A stretch of DNA of 64,000 nt from Bog-756 sp963839925 (GCA_963839925.1 CAWIWV010000001.1:1674001-1738000); one strand, 5' to 3'. Counted from the stretch's first letter, positions 17,426-27,090 are shown. Numbers and translations are program-made. The notes: a model not told the origin generated them from the letters alone.

Positions 17426-18430
17426 ATGCGGCATGAAAGTACGGTGACCTCGTTGTCGTGGATCCCCTCCGAAGCAGTCGAGGGCACGACACGCCTGGCG
17501 TTCGACATGGGCTTCACCCACTACGACCCTCCTCCGCCCGACACGCTGGACGACCTCGACGGGCTGCGGGCCGCCGACCGGTTCCGCTTCGCCAACGTGC
17601 TCAGCGGATGGATCGAGACGGACGGGAGCGGTCGGATCGTGGACTGCGGATGCAGCGGCGGGGGCCTGATGGGGTCGACCACGGTGAGCGTGGCAGGCAT
17701 CCGACATCGGTTCCAGGCAGTCGCCCTCCCGGACATCCGGCGACCTCCCGAGAGGGGCGAGGGCTGGGTTCGATTCGTGCAGACGACCGGAGGAAGGACC
17801 GGCCTACCCGCTCCGAGACGGGTCCGGCGCCGCCCCTACATCCAATGGCAAGCTCCTTTGGTGTGGACGACACTCTCGCTCACCCTGCACGCCGACGGGA
17901 AGGTCGAGCAGGCGATGGTCGGTGCCAGCCGATTCCCGCGCCACTGGATCTACGACGCAGACGGCGAGCTGTCTCACAAGTCGGGGCTGGCCGACTTCCG
18001 CGACTGGTATCGGAAGTCGTTCGGCAAACACAGTCCGTGGGGCGACGAGGAGTCCGACGCATTGGTGACCGCGGTGGAAACCGCACTCGAACGGTCGCTG
18101 TCGGCTCAACTGATGGACCCGACGGCCAAGCCCCGGATCGACCAGTTTCCGTCGGGGACAGAGATCGTCCGGCAAGGCGACGAGGGTCGAGCCGTCTATC
18201 TCGTCCTCGACGGCGTCCTGCGGGTCGAGCGGGACGGTGAGCGGTTGGCCGAGTACGGGCCCGGCGCGCTGCTCGGCGAACGCGCGCATCTCGAGGGTGG
18301 GCGGCGCACCTCGTCACTGGTCGCGGTCACGCCCTGCCGCGTCGCCTCCGTCGACGCCGATGCGCTCGAGCGGTCCGCTCTGGTGGAGCTGGCCGAGGGA
18401 CATCGACGAGAAGATGACCCCCGGTCCTGA
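17426..18430 (+). CDS. Cyclic nucleotide-binding domain protein with uncharacterised N-terminal domain
   Basis: A 334-residue protein divergent from the cyclase. Residues ~1-225 form a domain I recognise from other actinobacterial proteins but cannot name (SLSWIPSEAVEGTTRLAFD, then GFTHYDPPPPD). Residues ~230-325 are a cNMP-binding domain: FPSGTEIVRQGDEGRAVYLV, then the phosphate-binding cassette LLGERAHLEGGRRTSSL, with the Glu and Arg expected to contact cyclic nucleotide. There is no HTH, so it is probably a ligand-controlled effector rather than a Crp-type activator. ATG 17426 was chosen. The MBL-fold gene follows after 3 nt. Confidence 0.85.
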   Translation: MRHESTVTSLSWIPSEAVEGTTRLAFDMGFTHYDPPPPDTLDDLDGLRAADRFRFANVLSGWIETDGSGRIVDCGCSGGGLMGSTTVSVAGIRHRFQAVALPDIRRPPERGEGWVRFVQTTGGRTGLPAPRRVRRRPYIQWQAPLVWTTLSLTLHADGKVEQAMVGASRFPRHWIYDADGELSHKSGLADFRDWYRKSFGKHSPWGDEESDALVTAVETALERSLSAQLMDPTAKPRIDQFPSGTEIVRQGDEGRAVYLVLDGVLRVERDGERLAEYGPGALLGERAHLEGGRRTSSLVAVTPCRVASVDADALERSALVELAEGHRREDDPRS

Positions 18431-18433
18431 GGG

Positions 18434-19273
18434 GTGAAGGTCCACTTCTGCGGCGTGCGGGGATCGACACCCGCGTGCGGGATCGACTTCGTGCGCTACG
18501 GAGGTCATACCTCGTGCGTGGCGCTCGCCCATGACGGAGCAACGCCGTCGCTCGTGCTGGACGCGGGCACTGGCATACGGCGGGTGACACCCCTCCTCGG
18601 GGACAGAGCGTTTGCAGGCACGATCCTGCTCACCCATCTCCACTGGGATCACTTCCAGGGACTCCCGTTCTTCGCAGGCGGTGACCGGGCAGACTCCCGA
18701 GTCGACCTTCTCCTTCCCGATCAAGAGGACGGCCGTGACGCCGAGGAGGTGCTCGCCCGAGGGATGTCTCCGCCCCAGTTCCCGATCCGGCCCCGCGAGA
18801 TGCGCGGCAGCTGGTCGTTCGGCGCGCTCTCTCCGGGTCGCGTGGAGGTCGAGGGATTCGTGGTCGAGGTTCGCGAGGTCCCGCACAAAGGAGGCCGGAC
18901 CTTCGGCTACCGGGTCGCAGACGGAACTTCCTCGATCGCCTATATCCCCGACCACTGCCCGACCGCCTTCGGCCCGGGTCCCGACGGCTGGGGCGAGTAC
19001 CACCCCGCGGTCCTCGAACTTTCCGACGGAGTCGATCTGCTTGTGCACGACGCCCACCTCCTTCCCGAGGAGCTCCCAGCAGAGGCCTCGTTCGGGCACG
19101 CGGCCGGCGACTACGCGGCGGCCCTCGGCAGACGGGCCGGCGCCATGGGGGTGGCCCTGTTCCACCACAAGCCGGACCGCACCGACGATGCGTTGGACCT
19201 TCTGACTCGTCGGTTCGAAGGGCAGACACCACGGGTCACCGTTGCGACCGAATCGACGGTGCTCGAACTGTGA
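18434..19273 (+). CDS. Metallo-beta-lactamase-fold hydrolase (PhnP-like, possible cyclic phosphodiesterase)
   Basis: A 279-residue MBL-fold enzyme. The N-terminus MKVHFCGVRGSTPACG and the metal site THLHWDHFQGLPFF (HxHxDH) are typical of the PhnP-like phosphoribosyl cyclic phosphodiesterase group (COG1235); further ligands are likely in YIPDHCP, LVHDAHL and LFHHKPD. Immediately after a cyclic-nucleotide-binding protein and divergent from a cyclase, hydrolysis of cyclic nucleotide is an attractive role, but this is inference. The GTG start is 3 nt from the previous stop and the end overlaps the FAD oxidoreductase as GTGA. Confidence 0.85.
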   Translation: MKVHFCGVRGSTPACGIDFVRYGGHTSCVALAHDGATPSLVLDAGTGIRRVTPLLGDRAFAGTILLTHLHWDHFQGLPFFAGGDRADSRVDLLLPDQEDGRDAEEVLARGMSPPQFPIRPREMRGSWSFGALSPGRVEVEGFVVEVREVPHKGGRTFGYRVADGTSSIAYIPDHCPTAFGPGPDGWGEYHPAVLELSDGVDLLVHDAHLLPEELPAEASFGHAAGDYAAALGRRAGAMGVALFHHKPDRTDDALDLLTRRFEGQTPRVTVATESTVLEL

Positions 19274-20737
19274 GGCGCCTCGACGCGGTCGTGGTCGGCT
19301 CCGGCCCCAACGGGCTCGCCGCCGCGCTCGACCCTGGCACGAGCGGGTCTGACCGTCGACGTCTACGAAGGATCGGCGACCGCCGGAGGAGGGTGCCGGA
19401 CCGAGGAGCTCACCCTCCCGGGGTTCCATCACGACGTCTGCTCCGCGGTCCATCCTCTGGTGGCCGCATCCCCGTTCTTCGAGGCAACCGATCTGGCCGA
19501 TCGGGGCGTGCGGCTCCGATTCCCGACGACCGCCTTCGCGCATCCACTCGATGGAGGGCGCGCGGCCTCGGTCACCGGATCTGTGGAGCAGACCGCGGCG
19601 GCTTTGGGTGTCGACGGCGACCCCTACCGGCGGCTCTTCTCGCCGCTGGTGCGCGCTGCGTCATCGATCGTCCCGACGACCCTGAGACCGCTGCGCTCGC
19701 TTCCCTCCCATCCGCTCGCCATGGCCCGCTTCGGTCTATTTGGGCTGCTGCCGATGGACAGACTCTCGAAACGGTTCTCCTCCGACGAGGCGAAGGGGTT
19801 GCTCGCGGGCGTGGCCGCCCATTCGATGCTGCCTCTGACCGCTCCGCTCTCGGCCGCGTACGGGCTGTTGCTCGCCACGATGGCCCACTCGGTCGGCTGG
19901 CCGGTCGTCGAAGGTGGTTCCGCCCGGATCGTCGACGCGCTGGTGGCGGAGCTGGAATCCCTCGGGGGTCAGCTCATCACCGGTCGATGGATCGATTCCC
20001 TCGACACCCTTCCCAGTGCCAGGGCAACCCTCCTCGACGTGACCCCCCGCCAGTTGCTCGCGATGGCCGGAAGCCGTGTGCCCCACAGGAGCCGGCGGGG
20101 ACTCGAGCGGTTCGTCTACGGGCCGGGGATCTGCAAGGTCGACTGGGCCCTCTCCGGTCCGGTCCCGTGGACGGCGCCTGTCTGCCGAGAGACCGCCACC
20201 GTCCACCTCGGAGGGACCTTCGCCGAGGTGGCCGCGTCGGAAGCCGCGGTCGCGGCCGGCCGGCACCCCGAGCGGCCCTACTGCATCGTCGTCCAGCCTG
20301 GCGTGGTGGATCCGAGCAGAGCTCCCGACGGGCGGCAGACCCTCTGGGCCTACTGCCACGTGCCGTCAGGGTCGACGGTGGACATGTCGGAACGCATCGA
20401 GGCCCAGATCGACCGGTTCGCCCCCGGATTCCGCGACCTGGTGCTCGCGAAGGCCATCTCGACCGCGGCGACCGAAGAGGAGCACAACCCGAACTACGTC
20501 GGGGGTGACATCAACGGAGGCGCGGCGACCCTCCGCCAGACGGTGTTCCGGCCCACGGTCCGATGGAACCCCTACAGGACCGGCGTCCGAGGCGTCTATC
20601 TGTGCTCGGCTTCCACTCCCCCCGGTGGCGGGGTCCACGGCATGTGCGGAGTCGGCGCGGCGAAGAGCGCATTGAGCGACCTCGGGATCTCCCCCAAGGA
20701 TCAGCAGGCCCACCATCCTGCCGAGGGTGGGAGGTGA
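19270..20737 (+). CDS. FAD-dependent oxidoreductase (phytoene desaturase-like), frameshifted near 19330
   Basis: An NAD(P)/FAD amine-oxidase/phytoene-dehydrogenase-like flavoprotein of about 488 residues if one base is removed. The start GTG 19270 encodes the Rossmann motif VVVGSGPNGLAAAL, but an extra G at about 19330 shifts the frame; one frame over, the sequence continues as TLARAGLTVDVYEGSATAGG and stays open to the TGA at 20737. The C-terminal FAD motif STPPGGGVHGMCG is intact. Normal flanking overlaps and an otherwise intact frame suggest a very recent mutation or a sequencing/assembly error. Substrate unknown. Confidence 0.8.
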
Positions 20738-20738
20738 G

Positions 20739-23161
20739 ATGTCGTTCCTCGGGCTGATGCTCCGCTCCGACATGCGACACCGCTGGCGATCCTGGCTAGC
20801 CCTGTCGCTGATCACCGCGGCTCGCGGTCGGCCTGGTGCTGACGGGCGCACAGACCGCGAGGCGGACGGCGACCGCATTCCCCCGCTTCGAAGCGGCCCA
20901 CGGCTACAACGGGTTCTTCTACTCGACGGGGCCCGTGCGCGGCGTGGCCTCCCTTCCGGACGTCACCTCGGTCACCACGGACGACTCGATCGTCGCCGGC
21001 GAACCGGATTGCGGCTGCAGCCGATCCCTCAACAACTCCAACGACTTCAACGTCAACGAAGTGGCACCCGGTGACCTGCGCCATCTGGTGAAGATCGTCA
21101 GCGGGCGGATGCCCACTCAGTCCGACCCGTCCGAAGTTCTCGCATCCACCAACCTCGAGCCATTCGGGATCCGCCTCGGGAGTGTGCTGCGGCTACCACT
21201 CGTCGCTGCGTCGCAACGCGCACAGGTGCTCGATTTCGCCAACATGACACCGGCAGGCCCGGTGGTGACCGTGCACGTGGTCGGTCTGACCGTCTCGGAG
21301 GCTGAGTTCAGCTCCGGCTCACCGAGCCAGGAACCACTCGACTTGTACACGACCCAGGCCTTCGATCGGAAGTACAACGCCCGATCGGTCGAACTCTACG
21401 AGTACTTCTTCCAGCTCAAGAATGGAGCGGCCAGCCTGCCTCGCTTCCAGGCCGCAGCCAAGGCGCTTGGCGCGTTTTCGGTGACCGACCTGGATGCGCT
21501 GGCCAACTCGATCGGCACGTCCATCGACCCCCAGGCAGTCGGCTGGTGGATCCTGACCGGCCTCGCAGCACTGGTCGGGATCGTCGTGCTGGCCCAGGCG
21601 CTGGCCAGACAGAGTGCCCTCGACGCCGAGGACTATCCCTCGGTGGCCGCGCTCGGCGCGACCCGACGCCAATTGTTCACGGTCACCATGGCGCGCAACC
21701 TCGTGCTGGCCGTGCTCGGGGCAATCGGCGGCGTCGCGCTGGCGGCCGTGTTGTCGGTCTTCCTTCCTGTCGGCGAAGCTCGGCTGGCAGACCCGAATCC
21801 CGGTTTCGACTTCGATGCCCTGCTCCTCATCGGAGGCGCGCTCGCCGCTGTCGGCGTGCTGCTGTTGTTGAGTGTTTGGCCGGCGGCGAGGGCGTCAACG
21901 GTTCGGTCGTCGCAAGACCAAGGTCGAATGACCCGACCCTCGAGCGCGGTGCGGTGGCTGAGCGCCTCGGGTGCACCTCCCACTGCGCTCATCGGGGTCC
22001 GCAACGCGCTCGAGCGTGGCCGGGGGCGCAATGCGGTCCCGTTGGGCTCCGCGCTGGTTGGCGCCGTGCTGGCGGTCACCGTTCTGTGCGGAACGGCGGT
22101 ATTCGGGGCGAGTCTGACCTACCTGACGGGCACGCCATCGCAATATGGTCAGGGTTTCGACGCCTGGTTCAGTCTCAACGCGACCGGCCAGACCTCGCAG
22201 AGCGCTCACCTGCTCGCCTCCCTCGAGCGGCCGGGCGTCACCGCGATCACTGCTGGTGTGAGCGATGTCGTCCGCATCAACGGGAAAGTCGTCGACGCCC
22301 TGGCGGGGCAAAGTGTTCGGGGCCCATTTGCGATCCCCACCACCTCTGGACGCCCTCTCGTTTCCGACGACGAGGTGGTCCTCGGCGCAAAAACGATGCG
22401 AGAAGTCGGTGCGCGACTCGGAGGCACCGTCGACGTGGTGCTCCAGACGACTGGCGGAGGTATCGAACGGGCCAAGCCGTTCCGGGTGGTCGGGACCGCC
22501 GCCTTTCCGCCTGACTTCGACAATCAGGGCCTCGGCACAGGAGCGATCTTCACACTTCAGGCGCTCACCGGCAGCGACTGCCGAGGCGGATCCGAACAGG
22601 GCTGTCTCGCTTCTGCCGTGCAAGCCAGTGGCGGTTCTTTCCTCGTGGCGGTGGCTCCGAACTCTCAAGGTCGGAGTGCCCTCTCCTCGTTGAGCAATTC
22701 CTACTCAGGACAGGCGAACCTCCCCTACCCGCCGACCAACCTGGTCAACTTCGGCCGAGCCGTCAACTTCCCACTCATCTTCGGGATCATCGTCGTCACC
22801 TTCGGCATCGCGACACTCCTGCACCTCCTCCTGACCAGCCTCACTCGCCGTCGCCGCGAGATGGGGCTGCTCAAGTCCCTCGGGTTCGTTCGCCGCCAGA
22901 TCGCACTCGCAGTCTCTTGGCAGACGACGACCGTCGCACTGGTCGGCCTTCTCATCGGTATTCCCCTTGGCATTGCTGCCGGTCGCGCCACGTGGAAGGC
23001 GTTCGCCGACAATCTCGGCGTCGGGACCCAACCGGTGGTGACCGCCTCGGAGATCGCGCTCGCTGTCCCTTGGGGTGTTGGCCGTGGCCAACCTCCTCGC
23101 CGTCGTTCCCGCCTTTGCCGCAGCCCGGGTTGCTCCAGCGTCGCTGTTGCGGACGGAGTAA
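20739..23161 (+). CDS. FtsX-like ABC transporter permease, two single-base frameshifts
   Basis: A MacB/FtsX-type permease of about 806 residues once two shifts are repaired. ATG 20739 has a strong GGGAGGTGAG ribosome-binding site and begins MSFLGLMLRSDMRHRWRSW; an extra G near 20820 breaks the frame in the first membrane helix (repaired: LAVGLVLTGAQTARRT). The body is open from there. A second extra base near 23072 displaces the last helix; repaired it reads LGVLAVANLLAVVPAFAAAR and stops at TAA 23159. Without repair the reading frame runs on antisense into the next gene to 23412. It is a paralogue of 12608-15130; no ATPase is adjacent, so the one at 15133 may serve it. Confidence 0.78.
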
Positions 23162-23168
23162 GGACCGC

Positions 23169-25514
23169 TCAGCTGTGGGAAGCCATCGCGACCACCGGCC
23201 GGTTGAGCTTGGTCCCACCCATCGATCCGAAGAACGGCGCGTTGCCGAAGCAGAAGATGCCACCATCCGACGCGGCCAACCAGTACCCCTGCCCGCTCGG
23301 GGTTCCTGCCATGGCGACCACCGGTTTGTTCAGCGGCGCGCCACCCATCGATCCGAAGAACTCGGCGTTGCCGAAGGAGAAGATGCCGCCGTCCGAGGCG
23401 ACGAGCCAGTAGCCCTTGCCGCTCGGGGTTCCTGCCATGCCGACCACCGGTTTGTTCAGCGGCGTGCCACCCATCGATCCGAAGAAGTCGGCGTCGCCGA
23501 AGGAGAAGACCCCGCCGTCCGATGCGACGAGCCAGTAGCCCTTACCGTCCGGGGTCGACGCCATGCCGACCACCGGTTCGTTCAGCGGCGTTCCCCCCAT
23601 CGATCCGAAGAAGTCGGCGTCGCCGAAGGAGAAGATGCCGCCGTCCGAGGCGACGAGCCAGTAGCCCTTGCCGTCCGGGGTCGACGCCATGCCGACCACC
23701 GGTTCGTTCAGCGGCATCGCCCCCATCGATCCGTAGAACGGCGCTGCGATGGCAAAGACCCCGCCGTCCGAGGCGGCGAGCCAGTAGCCGTCACCACTCG
23801 GAGTCCCCGCCATCCCGACCATCGAGCCGTTCAACGGCGTGTAGACCATCGAGCCGTGGAACTTCGCGCTGCCGAACGCAAACACCCCGGCGTCCTTGGC
23901 ACCCAGCCAGTACCCGTCCGGCGGGCCTTGAGTGCACGCGAGCTGGCCTTCCCAGGTCAGCTTGACGGTGTCGAGCTTCGGAAACACCGACTGCCCGCGC
24001 AAGGTGATGACAAACTGCGGCAGAGGGTCCCGCTGGGCGATTCCGAGTGACGAAAGATTCACCGTCCCGGCGCTGTCGAGATGCTGCACCGGAACTCCGT
24101 GGATCGGTGCGCCACCCGATGTCGCAACGGCCACGTTCCCGGACGTGTACTGGCTCGGCGATGGCGTAAGCAGTTGCAGCGAGATCCAGTTCGTCGGTAG
24201 GCAGGCCTGGCCGGACTTCACCACGGTGTCGGTCTGCACCCGTACCCCACTCAGCGTGCACGGTCCACCGGTGATCCCGTCGAAGTCCTGTATCTGACCC
24301 GATCCGTGATCTGACACGACCCAGATGCAGTCAGGCCGACCGGGGTCGGCGTTGACGGTGTAGAGACCGAAGAGGTTCTTGAACGACTTCGGAAAGTTCG
24401 GACACGGCGCCGAGGTGGCGTAGTCATAGCAGAACACCTGGGTGGTGACGTGGTTCGGGACGTAGACCCGCGGACCGATGAGCACGGCAGGTCCGTTGGT
24501 CTGACCATTGGTGCCGATCTGGGTCAACCCCGGTGGCGCCGAGACCTTCGTTCCGTTGAGGGCGAAGCACGGATTCCCTGCAATCGCCATGCAGACTCCC
24601 CTGACCGTGCCAGATGAACTCAGCAACGGAAAGGGTGCTCCGGCCACACTGGTCACCTTGATCGGCCACGAGCCCGCGCACGAGGAGTCGGTCGTGGTGT
24701 CGAAGCAGGCCAGTTGGTCACTGGTGGTTCCGGCGACCTGGGCGATCACGTCGGAGCCGATCGCCGCGGTGGGTTTGGCGGTCTTGAACTGTCTGAGTGC
24801 TTGCCCGCCGTAGTTCAATGCGAACGGTTGGCCGCCACAGGCTGCGTCGGCGGCAACGTCGAAACACAGCAGCTGGTTCTGGGTTCCCGTCCCCACCCCC
24901 GCCACCTGGTTGAACACATACCAGTCGCTCCCGACCAGGGAAGGGGCCGAGAGACCGCCATAGGAAGTCGAGGGAATCGGGGCGTCGCCGATCCCCGACA
25001 GCTGGACGAAGCCACAGAAGAAATCCGATGCCGGATCCGTTGCAGGCTTCCTCGTATCGATGCAGACCACCCCGGCAGTGAAATCCGAGGTTCGAACCGC
25101 GGGGACGAACAAGTGCCCGTTCCTCTGGTCGAGGTACAGCCCTGGCTCGCTGGAGGTCGCAAAGTTGTTGCCGGACGGATCGGTGATGATCTTCGGAGTG
25201 GACCAGCAGGGCTCGCCGCTCGACTGGAAATGACAGGCGACGTGAAGGGTCCGTAAGTGATGGAAGACGTTGAAGATCTGATTGCCACCCACCGCCAGCG
25301 CCCAACCGTCGCCTCCGGAGAATCCTGAGAAGCTCGAAGGGAGCGGTGTCGGCACTTGCACCGTCGCGGAGTACTGAGTCGTCGCAGGCGGGGCGGCTGC
25401 GACCGTTGGTGCATCGACAGCGGTGAACGTCAGCAACAACGAACAGGAGGTCAGCAGAACGGCGATGTAACCCGCCATCCTTCGTCCCAATCGAGTTGTG
25501 CTCAGATCCCTCAC
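23169..25514 (-). CDS. Secreted protein with six C-terminal GYWL(V/A)ASDGG repeats
   Basis: A 781-residue exported protein. The start GTG 25514 has GAGGGG just upstream and gives a signal peptide (RRMAGYIAVLLTSCSLLLTFTAVDA). Residues ~50-530 form an unrecognised, cysteine-containing beta-rich domain. The last ~249 residues are six tandem repeats of 40-42 residues with core GYWLVASDGGIFSFGDADFF, GSMGGTPLN and PVVGMA. I know such repeats from acidimicrobial secreted enzymes, where they look like propeller or cell-surface modules; function is unproven. It ends 7 nt from the convergent permease gene. Confidence 0.85.
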   Translation of the reverse strand: MRDLSTTRLGRRMAGYIAVLLTSCSLLLTFTAVDAPTVAAAPPATTQYSATVQVPTPLPSSFSGFSGGDGWALAVGGNQIFNVFHHLRTLHVACHFQSSGEPCWSTPKIITDPSGNNFATSSEPGLYLDQRNGHLFVPAVRTSDFTAGVVCIDTRKPATDPASDFFCGFVQLSGIGDAPIPSTSYGGLSAPSLVGSDWYVFNQVAGVGTGTQNQLLCFDVAADAACGGQPFALNYGGQALRQFKTAKPTAAIGSDVIAQVAGTTSDQLACFDTTTDSSCAGSWPIKVTSVAGAPFPLLSSSGTVRGVCMAIAGNPCFALNGTKVSAPPGLTQIGTNGQTNGPAVLIGPRVYVPNHVTTQVFCYDYATSAPCPNFPKSFKNLFGLYTVNADPGRPDCIWVVSDHGSGQIQDFDGITGGPCTLSGVRVQTDTVVKSGQACLPTNWISLQLLTPSPSQYTSGNVAVATSGGAPIHGVPVQHLDSAGTVNLSSLGIAQRDPLPQFVITLRGQSVFPKLDTVKLTWEGQLACTQGPPDGYWLGAKDAGVFAFGSAKFHGSMVYTPLNGSMVGMAGTPSGDGYWLAASDGGVFAIAAPFYGSMGAMPLNEPVVGMASTPDGKGYWLVASDGGIFSFGDADFFGSMGGTPLNEPVVGMASTPDGKGYWLVASDGGVFSFGDADFFGSMGGTPLNKPVVGMAGTPSGKGYWLVASDGGIFSFGNAEFFGSMGGAPLNKPVVAMAGTPSGQGYWLAASDGGIFCFGNAPFFGSMGGTKLNRPVVAMASHS
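23172..23918 (-). repeat. Tandem repeat array (six units of about 126 bp) within the secreted protein gene
   Basis: Six head-to-tail units encode 42, 41, 42, 42, 42 and 40 residues. Units 3, 4 and 5 are nearly identical in protein and very similar in DNA, implying recent duplication; units 1, 2 and 6 are more diverged. The array is a candidate for copy-number variation between strains. Confidence 0.9.
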
Positions 25515-25702
25515 GTGCCCCTCGAATCGGTCATTCGACAAAGCCGCCAAGCGGTCAGAGCATGCCACAGATCGTTCTCGCGAAGCCGCGTGACTTCATC
25601 CTCTGACGCACGGTGCGGTTGACTCCGACGACGGCGACCACAGAGCCATCCGCTCTTGCTCACGAGGCGTGACGATGCTGCCGCGCAGCGCTTCGTCAAC
25701 AG

Positions 25703-26212
25703 CTAGCGAAGATAAAACGGATTCTCCGGCGCATCGGCAACCGCCAACAGGTCTTCCAACGGCGGGAACCGCCGAGCCCCGTTGGCCAACGCCTCTCGAG
25801 TGGCTTGTCGATTGTGCTGGAATACCGCCACCTCGTCGTCCGCCTCCGGGTCCACCCACACCGCGGCGATCAGCAGCAGGTCGTCCACTTCCTCGCGTGG
25901 GATCACCCCGTCTGCGACCGCTCCGAGCACTCCGGACGCCACACCGGCCTGGGCCGCACCCCAGGTCAACGTCGAGTGCCGCGACGAGGAGAGCGGCGCC
26001 TTGTTGACGAACAGCGTGAACGGCTTGACCGGAAGCCCCGGCCGTATCACGGTGACGAACCCGACATGGCCTGCGCGGGGGGTGGCGAGGGCGGTCGCGA
26101 ACGACGTCTCCACCGGCCCACCCTTGCGTCCGAGGATCGTGTTGACGTGTGCAGCGTCCGCACCGGCGCCGACGAAGGCTTCGCCGAGCTGGGAAGCATC
26201 ATCCTCGGTCAC
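25703..26212 (-). CDS. fae: Formaldehyde-activating enzyme (Fae) homologue
   Basis: A 169-residue protein matching Fae over its whole length: QLGEAFVGAGADAAHVNTIL with the catalytic-type His, GRKGGPVETSF, RPGLPVKPFTLFVNK, WGAAQAGVASGV and GVIPREEVDDLLLIAAVWV. Fae condenses formaldehyde with tetrahydromethanopterin; some homologues have other or unknown roles. The GTG start overlaps the 2-oxoglutarate oxygenase stop as GTGA, so the two proteins are made together. No other methanopterin-pathway gene is in this window, so the pterin partner cannot be confirmed. Confidence 0.88.
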   Translation of the reverse strand: MTEDDASQLGEAFVGAGADAAHVNTILGRKGGPVETSFATALATPRAGHVGFVTVIRPGLPVKPFTLFVNKAPLSSSRHSTLTWGAAQAGVASGVLGAVADGVIPREEVDDLLLIAAVWVDPEADDEVAVFQHNRQATREALANGARRFPPLEDLLAVADAPENPFYLR

Positions 26213-27090
26213 GGCGCTGCAGTCTCGACGCTCACCGGCTTGTCGGAGCTTTCGGGCCAGGTCTCGGGAGGCTCGGGAAACGGTTCGGACCGTCCGTACC
26301 GGACATGTCGGAGCAGCTCGCTTCCCATCGTCCCCGGTTTGGTGTCGTAGGCGAGCAGGGCGACATGGCGGGGTATCTCGCCGACGATAGGAGCCACTCG
26401 ATGCAGCGAGTTCCGGCCTTCGAAGACGAGCAAGGTCCCTGGCGTCATCGGAAGCGCGATCACCTTGGAACGATCGCCGGCCAATACCGACCCCACCTCC
26501 TCGTAGTGCTCGGCAGTGCCCGAGCGAATCCGAGGAGCCACTTCGAAGTCTCCGCCGGTGGCCGCGCTCTGGATGGCGAGTGAGACGACGAAGTCGGTCT
26601 GGTCGAAGTGCCACTGCAGCTGATCGCCGTCCTCCATCACCGCGAGGTTCAGCGCGCCGAACGGATCGGCATAGGGAAAGACAGGGCCTCGGTTCAAGAT
26701 GGCCGCGATGAACGCGGTCACCGATGACCATTCGTAGAGCCGGCGCAACGGCGACGTGCGGGGCATGAGATCCAGGGCGACGGCCCCCAGCGAGTAGTCG
26801 CCCCAGGTCTGGCGCGGGTGGTCTTGCGCAAAGGACGCATCCGGTATCTCGAGGTAGGCCGTCCCGATCCCTGACGAACGGTGGGCTCGAGTGGCCAGCT
26901 CCTCGGCGTCCGCCACCAGCGCGGCGACCCCTTCCGGAGACAGGAACCCTTCCAGTTCTGCCGCACCGGACGAGGTCAGCTGCTCCCGACCCCGCTCGAC
27001 GGCCATCCGATAGGTGCTCGACTCCGGTTGGTCGAGCGGATAGCGACTCAGGTCGATCAGCTGCTCAAGTCTGTCCGCAGTGGGCTCCAC
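26209..27090 (-). CDS. 2-Oxoglutarate/Fe(II)-dependent oxygenase
   Basis: A 293-residue double-stranded beta-helix oxygenase. The iron ligands are HxD in LQWHFDQTDF and a distal His in NSLHRVAP, with an Arg downstream (IPRHVALLAYD) suited to bind 2-oxoglutarate. The Asp ligand is present, which argues for hydroxylase/demethylase rather than halogenase chemistry. GTG 27090 is preceded by GGAGG at good spacing. Coupling to the Fae homologue suggests that its product may include formaldehyde; substrate unknown. Confidence 0.85.
   Translation of the reverse strand: MEPTADRLEQLIDLSRYPLDQPESSTYRMAVERGREQLTSSGAAELEGFLSPEGVAALVADAEELATRAHRSSGIGTAYLEIPDASFAQDHPRQTWGDYSLGAVALDLMPRTSPLRRLYEWSSVTAFIAAILNRGPVFPYADPFGALNLAVMEDGDQLQWHFDQTDFVVSLAIQSAATGGDFEVAPRIRSGTAEHYEEVGSVLAGDRSKVIALPMTPGTLLVFEGRNSLHRVAPIVGEIPRHVALLAYDTKPGTMGSELLRHVRYGRSEPFPEPPETWPESSDKPVSVETAAP

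Noticed and set aside
19270..23161. Programmed ribosomal frameshifting as explanation for the broken frames
   Set aside because: No slippery heptamer with downstream structure was apparent, the shifts hit unrelated genes, and family members do not use frameshifting.
23162..23412. Apparent extension of the permease gene beyond 23161
   Set aside because: It results from the second +1 frameshift and reads antisense to the secreted repeat protein; repairing the shift gives a normal stop at 23161.
26209..27090. 2OG-dependent halogenase
   Set aside because: The HxD iron-binding Asp is present in WHFDQTD; halogenases of this superfamily have Gly or Ala there.
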